Assembly (NCBI RefSeq): GCF_022565915.1
Contig: NZ_JAJOYX010000001.1
Coordinates: 620,001-684,000 of the forward strand
Direction of reading: 5' to 3'
Origin: Nesterenkonia sp. LB17
Lineage (GTDB): Bacteria; Actinomycetota; Actinomycetes; Actinomycetales; Micrococcaceae
DNA: 64,000 nt
The notes below the pieces were generated by a model. It saw only the letters and a list, made by a program, of their open reading frames with translations, was not told the DNA's origin and did no database searches. Positions within the stretch are counted from its first letter, which is position 1. Every line of letters starts with the position of its first letter. Below, in pieces: positions 50,473-58,613 of this stretch. The translations under genes were made by a program, and so were the position numbers.

Positions 50473-50541
50473 TCGAAGGTCGGCTCTTCTGGCCACTGCA
50501 GAAGAACGCCGAGATCAGCGATCCAGCGCGGAGGTGACACG

Positions 50542-51045
50542 GTGGCGAAGAAGAAGGGCGCGAAGAAAGAGCGCGATCCCAACAACAGCATCGTGGCGAC
50601 GAACCGTCGCGCGCGGCATGACTACGAGATCCTCGACAAGTACGAGGCCGGACTGGTGCTCACCGGCACCGAGGTGAAGTCGCTGCGCGAAGGCACCGCC
50701 AACCTCACCGACGGCTTCGGCGGCTTCTCCAGCGGCGGCGAGCTCTGGCTCGAACAGGTCACCATCCCCGAGTACCTCAACGGCACCTGGACCAATCATT
50801 CAGCCCGCCGGAAACGCAAGCTTCTGCTCCACCAGAAAGAGCTGGTGAAGATCTCCCGCCAGATCGAGGACCCGGGCCTGACCATCGTCCCGCTCTCGCT
50901 CTACTTCAAGGGCGGCCGGGCCAAGGTCGAGATCGGCATCGCCCGCGGCAAGCGCGAGTTCGACAAGCGGCAGACCCTCCGAGAAAAGCAGGACAACCGC
51001 GAGGCCCAGCGCGCCATGCGCTACCGGAACCTGCGGTCGTCCTGA
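50542..51045 (+). CDS. smpB: SsrA-binding protein SmpB
   Basis: Binds tmRNA and brings it to stalled ribosomes. Core: [76 protein letters not shown]. 167 aa. GTG start at 50542 after GGAGG. Its RNA partner ssrA lies ~9.4 kb further on; without the integrated element the distance would be about 1.8 kb. Confidence 0.96.
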   Translation: MAKKKGAKKERDPNNSIVATNRRARHDYEILDKYEAGLVLTGTEVKSLREGTANLTDGFGGFSSGGELWLEQVTIPEYLNGTWTNHSARRKRKLLLHQKELVKISRQIEDPGLTIVPLSLYFKGGRAKVEIGIARGKREFDKRQTLREKQDNREAQRAMRYRNLRSS

Positions 51046-51101
51046 GTCTCCGCTGAGCCGATCTCAACTGAGTCGTGCTCAGCCCTCGGTCATCCCTTGG
51101 C

Positions 51102-51491
51102 TCAGTCGAGCAGTCCCGCGATGTAACCGACGAAGATCAGCAGCACCACGACGATGATCGCGATGATCGCCACGGTCATGACCAGGTTGGACTTCGGGGG
51201 CTTCGTCGGCGAAGCCTGCTTGGGTGAGGCGGTCGCGGAGTTCGAATCGGGCGGAGTATCGCCAGGCTGCACGCCGCCGCCGTCTTCCAGCCCCGGAGTC
51301 TCGGTCGGTTCGGGATCCAGCCCCGGGTTGCGCGCAGCCTCGTCGCGGTGATGCTCGCCGTGGGTGTGCTGATTCCCGCCGTCACGCTGGTGCGGGGGAG
51401 TGTCCAGCGGCTGGCCGCCGTTCACATCGGCGGAGCTGTGGTCCGCGCTGGGCCTCTTCGCCTCTTCAGGTCTGTTCTGTTCGGTAGTCAT
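51102..51491 (-). CDS. DUF6480-like small membrane protein
   Basis: 129-aa protein. The central segment NPGLDPEPTETPGLEDGGG and QPGDTPPDS matches the DUF6480 pattern seen in many actinobacteria, followed by one membrane helix (VMTVAIIAIIVVVLLIFVGY). The N-terminal half is polar and His/Gln-rich. Function unknown. ATG at 51491 with a GAGGTG site; the longer frame upstream is not needed. Confidence 0.75.
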   Translation of the reverse strand: MTTEQNRPEEAKRPSADHSSADVNGGQPLDTPPHQRDGGNQHTHGEHHRDEAARNPGLDPEPTETPGLEDGGGVQPGDTPPDSNSATASPKQASPTKPPKSNLVMTVAIIAIIVVVLLIFVGYIAGLLD

Positions 51492-51578
51492 CTGACACCT
51501 CAATCTGTTGTGGTCGTCTGTCTCCACCATAGTCAGACCACCATCGGGCCCTGTCCGTGCGAGCTGAACGTCAGCTGA

Positions 51579-52676
51579 CTACTCGCCGATCTTCTCGGCG
51601 ATCTCCCGCTTGGTGGTCGCCATGATCGACACATCCGCGGCGCTCATGCGTTCGCTGGCCATATCGGCCTGGTGCCAGAACGGGTAGGCCAGGGTCGGCC
51701 GGCCGACGTCGTCGATGGCCTGAGAGTCCGCCGCGTCCAGGGAGACCTCAAAGGTGCCCAGCAGATCGTTCCACTGCTCCAGGCTGCGCGCGCCCACGGC
51801 CAGGTTGGTCACCCCGGGGCGCTCCAGCAGCCAGGCGAGCAGGACCTGCGGGATGGTGGCGTCGTTGCGCTGAGCGACCTCATCGAGCACATCGACGACG
51901 CTGTGGAGCTTCTCCCAGTCCGCCACGCGCATCTCGGAGCCATCCCCGTCGACCATGCGAGCACCTGACTCCGGGCGCTGGTCCCGGCGGTACTTGCCGC
52001 TGAGCAGCCCCATGCCCAGCGGGCTCCACGCCTGGGTGCCGATGCCCTGATCGATCCCGGCGGGGATCATCTCGTATTCGGCCTCGCGGGAGAACGGTGA
52101 GTAGTGGATCTGCTGCACCACAGGCTTGATGAAGCCGTTGACCTCACAGACCTTCAGCGCCTTCATCAGCTGCCAGGCGGTGTAGTTCGAGACCCCGTAG
52201 TACCGGATCTTGCCCGCCCGGACCAGCCCGTCCATGGTCTGCAGCGTCTCCTCCAGCGGGGTCTCGCCGTCCCAGTGGTGGAGGTAGAACAGGTCGATGT
52301 GATCACGGCCCAGCCGGTGCAGAGACGTCTCGACCTCCTTGAGCAGGTGCCAGCGGGAGGCGCCGCCGTCGTTGGGGCCGTCACCGACAACCATCCGGGC
52401 CTTGGTGGCGATCAGGAACTCGTCATAGCGGCCGCTGCGCGCCAGGGTCTGCCCCAGCACCTCCTCGGCGACACCGAGCGAGTAGAGGTTCGCGGTGTCC
52501 AGCAGGTTGACCCCTGCTTCGAGGGAGCGATCCAGCAGCACGGCGGCATCGTCGGGGCCCAGGCTGCCCATATGACCCATGCCGTTGGCGCCGCCGAAGG
52601 GCAGCGTTCCCAGCGCGAGCGGGGAGACCCGCAGGCCGCAGGTGGGGGAGAGCGGGCGGTAGAAGGGGATGCTCAT
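51579..52676 (-). CDS. Aldo/keto reductase
   Basis: 365-aa NADPH-dependent oxidoreductase of the AKR fold. Catalytic tetrad residues are visible in NLLDTANLYSLGVAEE (Asp and Tyr), LIATKARM (Lys) and FYLHHWDGETP (His); NADP-binding residues in LAVGARSLEQWNDLLGTF. The C-terminal ~35 residues extend beyond the usual barrel end. Substrate unknown. It is the last host gene before the integrated element. Confidence 0.88.
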   Translation of the reverse strand: MSIPFYRPLSPTCGLRVSPLALGTLPFGGANGMGHMGSLGPDDAAVLLDRSLEAGVNLLDTANLYSLGVAEEVLGQTLARSGRYDEFLIATKARMVVGDGPNDGGASRWHLLKEVETSLHRLGRDHIDLFYLHHWDGETPLEETLQTMDGLVRAGKIRYYGVSNYTAWQLMKALKVCEVNGFIKPVVQQIHYSPFSREAEYEMIPAGIDQGIGTQAWSPLGMGLLSGKYRRDQRPESGARMVDGDGSEMRVADWEKLHSVVDVLDEVAQRNDATIPQVLLAWLLERPGVTNLAVGARSLEQWNDLLGTFEVSLDAADSQAIDDVGRPTLAYPFWHQADMASERMSAADVSIMATTKREIAEKIGE

Positions 52677-52805
52677 CAGGCTCCTTCACGTAGATTTCGC
52701 ACAGTCAACGAGACCTTCCGGATACTACTCCGACTCCCGAGGGGCGGGCTGAGCAACGCGGCCTTCCGGGGCCCTTCGAGCTGGGGCTTCCCGGCTTCAG
52801 GGCAC

Positions 52806-52838
52806 AAAAAAGCCCGAGCAGGCTGAGCCTGCTCGGGC
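52806..52838 (-). terminator. Original host ssrA terminator, displaced by integration
   Basis: On the minus strand a perfect 12-bp stem (gcccgagcaggc with gcctgctcgggc, 3-base loop) is followed by TTTTTTG. It sits just beyond the left att copy, exactly where the ssrA terminator would be if the element were absent. It now lies 7.6 kb away from ssrA. Confidence 0.88.
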
Positions 52839-52841
52839 GAT

Positions 52842-52860
52842 CTGTGGAGACGGCGGGAAT
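52842..52860. repeat. att direct repeat, left end
   Basis: ctgtggagacggcgggaat is identical to 60441-60459. It is the complement of the tmRNA T-arm and acceptor 3' strand. The flanking bases differ on both sides, which sets the repeat at 19 bp. Confidence 0.92.
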
Positions 52861-52920
52861 GTAGCCCGATAGCCGTCTGACCTGTGGTTTTAAGGATTAC
52901 GTGAGTGAGACTCACTCGAC

Positions 52921-52935
52921 GTGCACTCTACGTGC
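52921..52935. promoter_or_regulatory. Candidate integrase arm-type site, left
   Basis: gtgcactctacgtgc lies 61 bases inside the left att repeat and matches 14 of 15 bases at 60289-60303 inside the right end. Paired sites of this kind near both ends are expected for arm-binding by a tyrosine integrase. Confidence 0.5.
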
Positions 52936-52936
52936 G

Positions 52937-53338
52937 TTAATTGATCTCAGATTTCAAAGCGTCCATGTAGGCGTCTATCGCGGGGCCTAGCGCAACTAGA
53001 GGATCCCCTCTGAGCTTGTTCATTGCATCGTCGTAGAGTCTTACTGCACGAACTGCCACGTGGACCGAACTGAGAATCTGTACCTGTGCCAGGGAGCTAG
53101 ACAGCTTCGCCCTTAGCTCGACAAATTCAGGGTCTTGAGATTCACGCGTGACGGACACCCGCATTACGTTCTTCAGCGTCGCGCCGAGTCGCATGGCTTG
53201 ATAGATCTCGCCCAGGAACTTTGCGTGGGCTTCTCTACGTCGGTCCGTCAGGCTGCTCTTGCGGTCCCACTTCGACTTGAATAGTTGTCCAAGGAACGCG
53301 GCACCGGCACCAGCCAGCACGAGTAGTAGTTCGAACAT
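52937..53338 (-). CDS. Hypothetical membrane-anchored helical protein (element cargo)
   Basis: 133 aa. An N-terminal membrane helix (MFELLLVLAGAGAAFLG) is followed by a basic stop-transfer and a wholly alpha-helical cytosolic domain (REAHAKFLGEIYQAMRLGAT ... AKLSSSLAQVQILSSVHVAV). I do not recognise the family. The layout is shared with the divergent gene at 53411, which suggests that the two work together. It ends 76 bases from the att repeat, a typical cargo position in genomic islands. Codon use is less GC-biased than in host genes. Confidence 0.65.
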   Translation of the reverse strand: MFELLLVLAGAGAAFLGQLFKSKWDRKSSLTDRRREAHAKFLGEIYQAMRLGATLKNVMRVSVTRESQDPEFVELRAKLSSSLAQVQILSSVHVAVRAVRLYDDAMNKLRGDPLVALGPAIDAYMDALKSEIN

Positions 53339-53410
53339 GTGCAGACTCCTTTATCTCGGACTCAGCATAGGCGAGTTGAATGGCGCCTAATGCGCTAGGG
53401 TCTTGTCACT

Positions 53411-54079
53411 ATGGAGACAGGAGAGCTGACGAGTGGGGACATCGCGGTCATCGCTGCTGGGTCTGCCTTGCTCACAGCTTTGGTGACTAACCTCGTCACG
53501 CACTTGTCAGCCGCGAGTCGGGAAGCGCGCGCTAGAAACTCTGAGCACCTTGCCAAACTAGTCATTGAGTTTGACCAAGACTTCAAATCATTTCAGAAAG
53601 CATTCTACTCTTGGATACATGCCCAGAATTTCAAAATACGGATCTTGAATGACTCCGATCTAACAGGTGGCCCTAAACCACTTAATGTCGAATCATATAA
53701 AAAGACATCAGACGAAGTAGAATCTAGATTTACGGTTTTGATAAATGAATCCAACAAGCTCGACAAGTATAAGTCTTCACTCGAGATATACGCACCCTCG
53801 GCTGTACGGGATGCCTACATATCGGTGAATGATTCTGTTGATAAAGCTATTAATCTGGCTCACGGCAGCACCTCGGATATTTCTGATGAAATTGAAGCTA
53901 TGGAGGTGAAGCTGGAAGACCAGCGCAGACGCATCGCCGAAGCCACAAGGCGTGAGCTTTACGTTAAGTCCCGCCGTCAACGACTTCGTGACTATCGTCT
54001 GTTCAAGTGGCTTCGTGATCATCGTCCGTTTAATTGGCCGCCCCGAACTAAGCCCTCAGCTCCAACCCCAGGGACTTAA
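53411..54079 (+). CDS. Hypothetical membrane-anchored coiled-coil protein (element cargo)
   Basis: 222 aa. N-terminal helix (DIAVIAAGSALLTALVTNLV) then a long charged, largely helical domain (REARARNSEHLAKLVIEFDQ ... EAMEVKLEDQRRRIAEATRR), ending in a very basic tail with RLRDYRLFKWLRDHRPFNWP. Not recognised. It is the only rightward gene in the element and is divergent from the 133-aa gene, sharing a 72-base promoter region. Its 3' end overlaps the serine recombinase by 32 bases tail-to-tail. The interior (53.6-53.9 kb) is the most AT-rich coding part of the window. Confidence 0.65.
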   Translation: METGELTSGDIAVIAAGSALLTALVTNLVTHLSAASREARARNSEHLAKLVIEFDQDFKSFQKAFYSWIHAQNFKIRILNDSDLTGGPKPLNVESYKKTSDEVESRFTVLINESNKLDKYKSSLEIYAPSAVRDAYISVNDSVDKAINLAHGSTSDISDEIEAMEVKLEDQRRRIAEATRRELYVKSRRQRLRDYRLFKWLRDHRPFNWPPRTKPSAPTPGT

Positions 54080-54632
54080 TGCGCTTGTAGAAGCCCTGCC
54101 GAGACATAGCCAGTCGGTGACACTCATCGGTGACTGACGACGATCCATCTCGCACCCGTGTAGCCGCCTGTGTGATCCTCAGATCAGAGACGACGGGTTT
54201 CCGTCCACCGATCTTCTGTCCGCTCGCCTGAGCCCTGCGTATGCCAGCCTGAGCCCGTTCACGCTTGATGTTGGCTTCCATTACAGCAAGTGCACTGAGG
54301 ATGTGGAACACAGCGCGTCCCATCTCTGTACCTGTGTTCACGTCTCCTGCCGTGGTGCGCATAGTGATGCCCCGTTCGGTCAGCTCTTCCACTAGTTCGA
54401 GCATTCCCTTCATGGTGCGCCCTGCCCGGTCGAGAGCCGTGACAAGTACGGTGTCTCCCGACTCCATGCGACCTAATAGGCGTGTCAGTCCGTCACGCTC
54501 CATAGTGCGCCCGGTGATCCCGTGGTCTTCTTCGATGTGCTCAGGCTCAACGCCGTGCGCTTCAAGCTCTCTGCGCTGCTCCGATGTGTCTTGCCTGGCA
54601 GTCGAGACCCGCACGTATCCCCATTTAGTCAT
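54048..54632 (-). CDS. Serine recombinase, resolvase/invertase family
   Basis: 194-aa small serine recombinase. Catalytic Ser in WGYVRVSTARQDTSEQR; further active-site residues in LVTALDRAGRTMKGMLELVE and GRAVFHILSALAVMEANIKR; C-terminal helix-turn-helix SSVTDECHRLAMSRQGFYKR. Such proteins resolve cointegrates or invert DNA. The element already has a tyrosine integrase, so this one may resolve multimers or flip a segment; no inverted target sites were identified. Confidence 0.9.
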   Translation of the reverse strand: MTKWGYVRVSTARQDTSEQRRELEAHGVEPEHIEEDHGITGRTMERDGLTRLLGRMESGDTVLVTALDRAGRTMKGMLELVEELTERGITMRTTAGDVNTGTEMGRAVFHILSALAVMEANIKRERAQAGIRRAQASGQKIGGRKPVVSDLRITQAATRVRDGSSSVTDECHRLAMSRQGFYKRIKSLGLELRA

Positions 54633-54751
54633 GGCTTCAACCTCACCTAATTAGTTGTCAGATTAGTTTACACACGCTGAGCGGCGCGAGATAGGGAAAC
54701 TGTCAACCTTGTGCATGTCACCTTGGACTATGGTCCAGGGTTACACGTAAA

Positions 54752-54787
54752 GAGACCCCCAGACCTCGGAAGGAGTCTGGGGGTCTC
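54752..54787. terminator. Hairpin terminator ending the small-gene operon
   Basis: A perfect 13-bp stem (gagacccccagac with gtctgggggtctc, 10-base loop), with TTT following on the minus strand. It lies 45 bases past the end of the leftward operon and probably isolates it from the serine recombinase gene. Confidence 0.75.
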
Positions 54788-54831
54788 ATGCCGTGAAGCG
54801 CGGCATCTTCCGCGTGAGCGGGGAGGGAGGT

Positions 54832-55476
54832 TTACTTATCGCCACCGAACATGGAGTCGAAGACCTCAGCGGAGTTCAGTGAATTGCGCGTGACGTTTCC
54901 TTTGGCCACGAGCTGGGCATCATATGACAGGTGGGCCTCTTCAGGATTGACACTGAGCGCACGCAGGGCAAGTGACTCTGTATGGTCCAGCTCGCCGAGA
55001 ACATCGTCCACAGCCGGTGCCATGATCTGAGTGCCAGGGGTCGAGTCGTCCATAAGCTCAGCCTGAATGAGTCGCTGCGCGAGGTAGCTATCTGCATAGG
55101 TCCGCTGAAGCGCCTCGACCTCCGTCGGAGTCGCGCCGAGCTGCTTCATCGTGGCAATCTGCTCACGGACACCACTAGGCATTGGCTTAGCAATTGAGCG
55201 GCGGACCTTCTCACGGGCGGTGTCGTACTGGGCGCGGATCACCTTCTCAGCGGCCTGACGTTCCTTCATCACCTTCAGTTCAGCGTCTGCTTTGGTGGTG
55301 GTGCCATTGAGCCACACACGCTCGCCTGTCTTCACGTCTCGCAGTTCGCGGTCATCCACGCGTGAATATTCGTACTGGGCCTTCTCCATGTACTTAGCGA
55401 CGGCTGCGCCAGGCTCCATGCCCTCATACCAGGGGCCGAGAGGGATGTGCGACGGCGGGAAACTGGTCTTGCTCAT
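54832..55476 (-). CDS. Hypothetical protein (element), highly helical
   Basis: 214 aa, unrecognised. Polar and mostly helical: KADAELKVMKERQAAEKVIR, EKVRRSIAKPMPSG, TPTEVEALQRTYADSYLAQR; no membrane segment or signal. Last gene of the leftward set begun by the 73-aa gene. A helical, acidic, soluble protein after a terminase-small-subunit-like gene might be a scaffold-like or capsid-redirecting factor in a phage satellite, but that is only positional reasoning. The start ATG follows an AAGGAAAA site. Confidence 0.6.
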   Translation of the reverse strand: MSKTSFPPSHIPLGPWYEGMEPGAAVAKYMEKAQYEYSRVDDRELRDVKTGERVWLNGTTTKADAELKVMKERQAAEKVIRAQYDTAREKVRRSIAKPMPSGVREQIATMKQLGATPTEVEALQRTYADSYLAQRLIQAELMDDSTPGTQIMAPAVDDVLGELDHTESLALRALSVNPEEAHLSYDAQLVAKGNVTRNSLNSAEVFDSMFGGDK

Positions 55477-55502
55477 ATGGTTTTCCTTACTTTGTGGTGT
55501 GG

Positions 55503-55736
55503 TTATTCGGGAAGTTCGTCCGCGATGATGACCGTCATGCGACCGTCACCGTCTTGGAACTGGTCTAGGTATTCGTCCAGATCGTGGACGCGCACCTTCA
55601 CGTTTTCTGATCTGCCGGGAATGCCGTCCCACCACATCTCGCTCGCTATGCCGTCTTCAATCAGGATTAGTGAGGGTCGGGGCTGTGGTGCCGATATTCG
55701 CCGTTCGGCTTCATTGAGGAACTGAAGCGTTCTCAC
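55503..55736 (-). CDS. Hypothetical 77-aa protein (element)
   Basis: Small acidic protein (MRTLQFLNEAERRISAPQ ... VRVHDLDEYLDQFQDGDGRM). No recognisable domain. ATG overlaps the stop of the upstream 134-aa gene (ATGA), so it is translated in the same operon, which is the main evidence that it is real. Function unknown. Confidence 0.6.
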   Translation of the reverse strand: MRTLQFLNEAERRISAPQPRPSLILIEDGIASEMWWDGIPGRSENVKVRVHDLDEYLDQFQDGDGRMTVIIADELPE

Positions 55737-56137
55737 GGGATAACCTCGCCGCCACGACGCGTGGACGGTGCCCGTGTGGCCTTGAGAGCGTCTTCCAGGA
55801 CTGTCAGGCGTTCCTGTACCTCGAGCTGTTCTGCCAGGCTCTCAACGCGACTCAGGATGCTATTAGCGGCCTGGACGCGTGCAGTCGAGGGTGCGGCCTG
55901 ATCGTTTTGAATCTCTGCCAGCGTTGCCACGGACTTGAGTACGTGAACCTCGAGAGTGCTGAGCACCTTCGTCAGAAGTCCTCGCCTCGCATCTCTGATG
56001 ATTTCCAGCGTCTCTGGCTCATTGAGTCGGCGGCTTGCTGTTGAGAGTGAGACCCCGGCGATCTGTGCCGCGCGAGTCATACTCCCTTCTGCGATATACG
56101 CCGTGGCAAGGGTCTCGCGGTCAAGTGCGCCGGTCAT
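55733..56137 (-). CDS. HTH protein resembling phage terminase small subunit
   Basis: 134 aa. N-terminal helix-turn-helix: AYIAEGSMTRAAQIAGVSLS, TASRRLNEPETLEIIRDARR. It is followed by long helices with LKSVATLAEIQNDQAAPSTA and RVQAANSILSRVESLAEQLE. This pattern (HTH, then a repeat-like helical segment with 'D..AP...R..AA..IL') is common in phage small proteins annotated as terminase small subunit or phBC6A51-type HTH. It could recognise packaging sites or act as a regulator. 4-base overlaps with both neighbours. Confidence 0.65.
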   Translation of the reverse strand: MTGALDRETLATAYIAEGSMTRAAQIAGVSLSTASRRLNEPETLEIIRDARRGLLTKVLSTLEVHVLKSVATLAEIQNDQAAPSTARVQAANSILSRVESLAEQLEVQERLTVLEDALKATRAPSTRRGGEVIP

Positions 56138-56355
56138 ACGTCGATGCCCCGACTGCGCAGAAGCTCGCGAGACTCTTCATCACGGGCGTGCTCTGCCGCC
56201 GCGAGATCGTCCAAGAACTGGCGATACCAGAATGCTCGAGCGTACTCAGTGGATTTACCGGGATTCCTTTTGACCCATGCACGCTGATAAGCGCGACGCT
56301 TCTCACGCTTTCTTTCAACCACTTCCTCCGGCGTTAAACTATTTGTTGTATCCAT
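56134..56355 (-). CDS. Hypothetical 73-aa basic protein (element)
   Basis: Small basic protein with KREKRRAYQRAWVKRNPGKS and TEYARAFWYRQFLDDLAAAE, resembling the short Arg/Tyr-rich segments that precede HNH or DNA-binding phage proteins. It opens the four-gene leftward operon and overlaps the next gene by 4 bases. Start region has no strong ribosome site (attaaagt...), so initiation could be weak. Confidence 0.55.
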   Translation of the reverse strand: MDTTNSLTPEEVVERKREKRRAYQRAWVKRNPGKSTEYARAFWYRQFLDDLAAAEHARDEESRELLRSRGIDV

Positions 56356-56500
56356 GATTAAAGTATCCCATAAAGGGGTGAACTTATCAAAGAAATTCCG
56401 GATACATTTATCATTCTTTTCGTCACGCCGTTTTAGCTGATTAACCCCAAGTCACCGAGAATCGCCCACGTTGTTAGTTTTGCTCACAACCCCTACTTCT

Positions 56501-56670
56501 GAGCTATCCCCAACCAGTTACTGTCCCTGAAATATCTACCCCCGCTACTTCGTAGCTTGGGGATAGATAGGGATAGTTCGCAAAAACCGCTAAAACCCCA
56601 GGTCAGAGCGATATCAACTATCCCTCTAACTCTCCCTGAGCTATCTCTCGGGGAGAGTTGAAGAGGGGAG
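56501..56670. other. Repeat-rich noncoding region, candidate replication origin
   Basis: Part of a 315-base gap (56356-56670) with no supportable gene. It contains the motif aactatccct (56616-56625) and its inverse agggatagtt (56569-56578), further ctatccc/ggatag copies at 56504-56510 and 56561-56566, gagctatc at 56501 and 56638, an imperfect palindrome around gctac-ttc-gtagc (56534-56567), and inverted ctctaactctcc/ggggagttagag. It directly follows the PrimPol-helicase gene. The adjoining 56356-56500 is AT-rich with nothing clear in it. Origins of known satellites lie 3' of their replication gene; origin function here is inferred. Confidence 0.5.
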
Positions 56671-58554
56671 TTAGAGCGCGTAGAACGTGTGCTTGCGCCC
56701 GTCCCGCCGCATCTCGATCAGGCTCTGACTCAGCAGCGACTCTTTAGCTGTGTGTTTTGCGTCGGTCTGTCCTGGAAGGTTGCCGATCCCGCAGCCGGGG
56801 TGCTTCTTGATGTAGTCGAGTACCTTGCGCTCAAGCTCTACCAGCGCGTCCACCTCATCGGCAAAATGCTCACCGTCCATGCTCGCGGTGAGTAGCTGTG
56901 TCATCGGATCGAACGTGAGCCCGGTGTCAGGGATATCTTCATCGTGTCGGCCCTTGGTCGAGAACTTCCGCTTACCCGCTGACTCTTTGATGTAGAGCAG
57001 GTTGTCAGGGTCATCTTCCTGAACGCTCGAGCCTCGAGGGCTGTGGTCAGCGTGACCCTTCCCGGCGTGCATGACGATGATCTGTTCAGACGCCCCACAC
57101 TCGATACGCAGGTCATTGACCAGGTTGAGAAAGCGCCGCATCTCTCCGGCGTTGTCTTGGCTGTTGAAGGGGAACGCGTTGGAAAGTGGATCGAGGATCA
57201 GAACCTCCACACCGTGAGCCTTGAAGTCCTCAGCGATCACGCGCCACTGCTCCGGGTGCGTGAAGGGGTTGAACCCTTCGCGCCCGTGGAACACTCGCAC
57301 CTTGTTCAGGTCGATACCCATACGGCGCGCGTTCTCCTGAAACTTACGCTTCGGCATCTCGTAGTTGAGATATCCCACCGTGCCTTGCACCGGTACAGTC
57401 TCGAACTCGCCGAGGAACGGCTCACCAGTGGTCAGGGAGCGCACCAGGTTCATAGTGAACGTGGTCTTACCTGCCTTGGCCTTGGCGCTGATGCCGAGCT
57501 TGCCGCCAGTGAACAGGATTCCTTCAATACGCTCCGCTGGACCTTCCTCTACCTCATCGTCCAGTGACACCGGTGCCAGCAGTTTGCCACTTGTCGCAGC
57601 GTCCTCCCGCTCGAGTGCTTCCCGTGCGTCCCTGACGACTCGCTGTCTGAGCTGTTCTGTGTCGAGGTCTCGCTGATACCTCGGACTGTCCTCAGGCTTG
57701 AAACCACCGTTGAGCATCTTGCCCACTGCGCCCATGAGCGCGGTATCCCAGTCGTGAACCCATTTGCCGTCGATAGATTCACCGTCAGCCGGACGGATAT
57801 AGACCTCGCGCAGCGCGTCGAGCAGAAGCATCGTTGCATCACCGGGGACAGACCCGGCGATCATAGCGACCTGAACGCGCAGCATGAAGTCACGGTTCAG
57901 GGTGCCCTGCTCGCGCTCGGCAATGAACCGGTTCAGCAGGTCTGCACGGGTGGCTTCCTGTGCATCGTCATAGCGTCCGACGTGGTCCGCGATGAAGGTA
58001 AGAAACTGTGCACGTGTCGCGGGGTCTCCATAGATGCCCAGACTCTCGAGGAACGTCACCGACTCTGGCAGTGCTGGCAGTGTCTCCGGTGGCGCGTAGG
58101 GAGCGACCACGTAGCCAGCAGAAGAGCGCACGTCCACTAGTGGCACGGGCATACCGTCGAGGTCTGACACCCCCACGTTGCGCACCTCTTCAGTCGCGGC
58201 GTACCAATAGTGCTTGCCCACACGTGAGAGTGAGTGGAACCCGTCAGCCGGGTCCAGGGTGACACCTGCGACGGTCAACCCGTCGTGACCATCGCGACCT
58301 TCCTTATGGTCAACGTCGATCACCACTGCACCGCCTGAGAACGGCACGACTCCGACCAACGCTTCAGGGTGTCGCAGCCACCACCGCTTGATCTGGTCGG
58401 GGCTGTTAGAAGCCACCAGAAACCCTCGCTCACCGTTAAGCGGCTCTTTATCGGAGTTGCACGGCAGGATTGAATAACCTGCATTTACCCATTCGAGGGC
58501 AAGTTCAGCGCCTGTCTTTACGGTGTCAACGATGGTAGAATAGGGGTTAGGCAT
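56671..58554 (-). CDS. Bifunctional primase-polymerase/helicase replication protein (element)
   Basis: 627-aa replication protein. N-terminal archaeo-eukaryotic-type PrimPol domain: ALEWVNAGYSILPCNSDKEP, GAVVIDVDHKEGRDG (DxD metal site) and VGKHYWYA (His). C-terminal RepA/AAA_25 helicase: LGISAKAKAGKTTFTMNLV (Walker A), VEVLILDPLSNAF (Walker B), SEQIIVMHAGKGHADHS. A winged-helix-like end (LDYIKKHPGCGIGNLPGQTD) follows. ATG at 58554 has an AGAAAG site. The frame stays open to 58647 through a hairpin, but that extension is unlike protein. It probably starts replication of the element from the adjacent repeats. Confidence 0.85.
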   Translation of the reverse strand: MPNPYSTIVDTVKTGAELALEWVNAGYSILPCNSDKEPLNGERGFLVASNSPDQIKRWWLRHPEALVGVVPFSGGAVVIDVDHKEGRDGHDGLTVAGVTLDPADGFHSLSRVGKHYWYAATEEVRNVGVSDLDGMPVPLVDVRSSAGYVVAPYAPPETLPALPESVTFLESLGIYGDPATRAQFLTFIADHVGRYDDAQEATRADLLNRFIAEREQGTLNRDFMLRVQVAMIAGSVPGDATMLLLDALREVYIRPADGESIDGKWVHDWDTALMGAVGKMLNGGFKPEDSPRYQRDLDTEQLRQRVVRDAREALEREDAATSGKLLAPVSLDDEVEEGPAERIEGILFTGGKLGISAKAKAGKTTFTMNLVRSLTTGEPFLGEFETVPVQGTVGYLNYEMPKRKFQENARRMGIDLNKVRVFHGREGFNPFTHPEQWRVIAEDFKAHGVEVLILDPLSNAFPFNSQDNAGEMRRFLNLVNDLRIECGASEQIIVMHAGKGHADHSPRGSSVQEDDPDNLLYIKESAGKRKFSTKGRHDEDIPDTGLTFDPMTQLLTASMDGEHFADEVDALVELERKVLDYIKKHPGCGIGNLPGQTDAKHTAKESLLSQSLIEMRRDGRKHTFYAL

Positions 58555-58613
58555 AATAGTCTTTCTGGTCGATTGTTGATTGTGTCGATGGTTCTCCTCT
58601 CCTGTGGTGGTAT

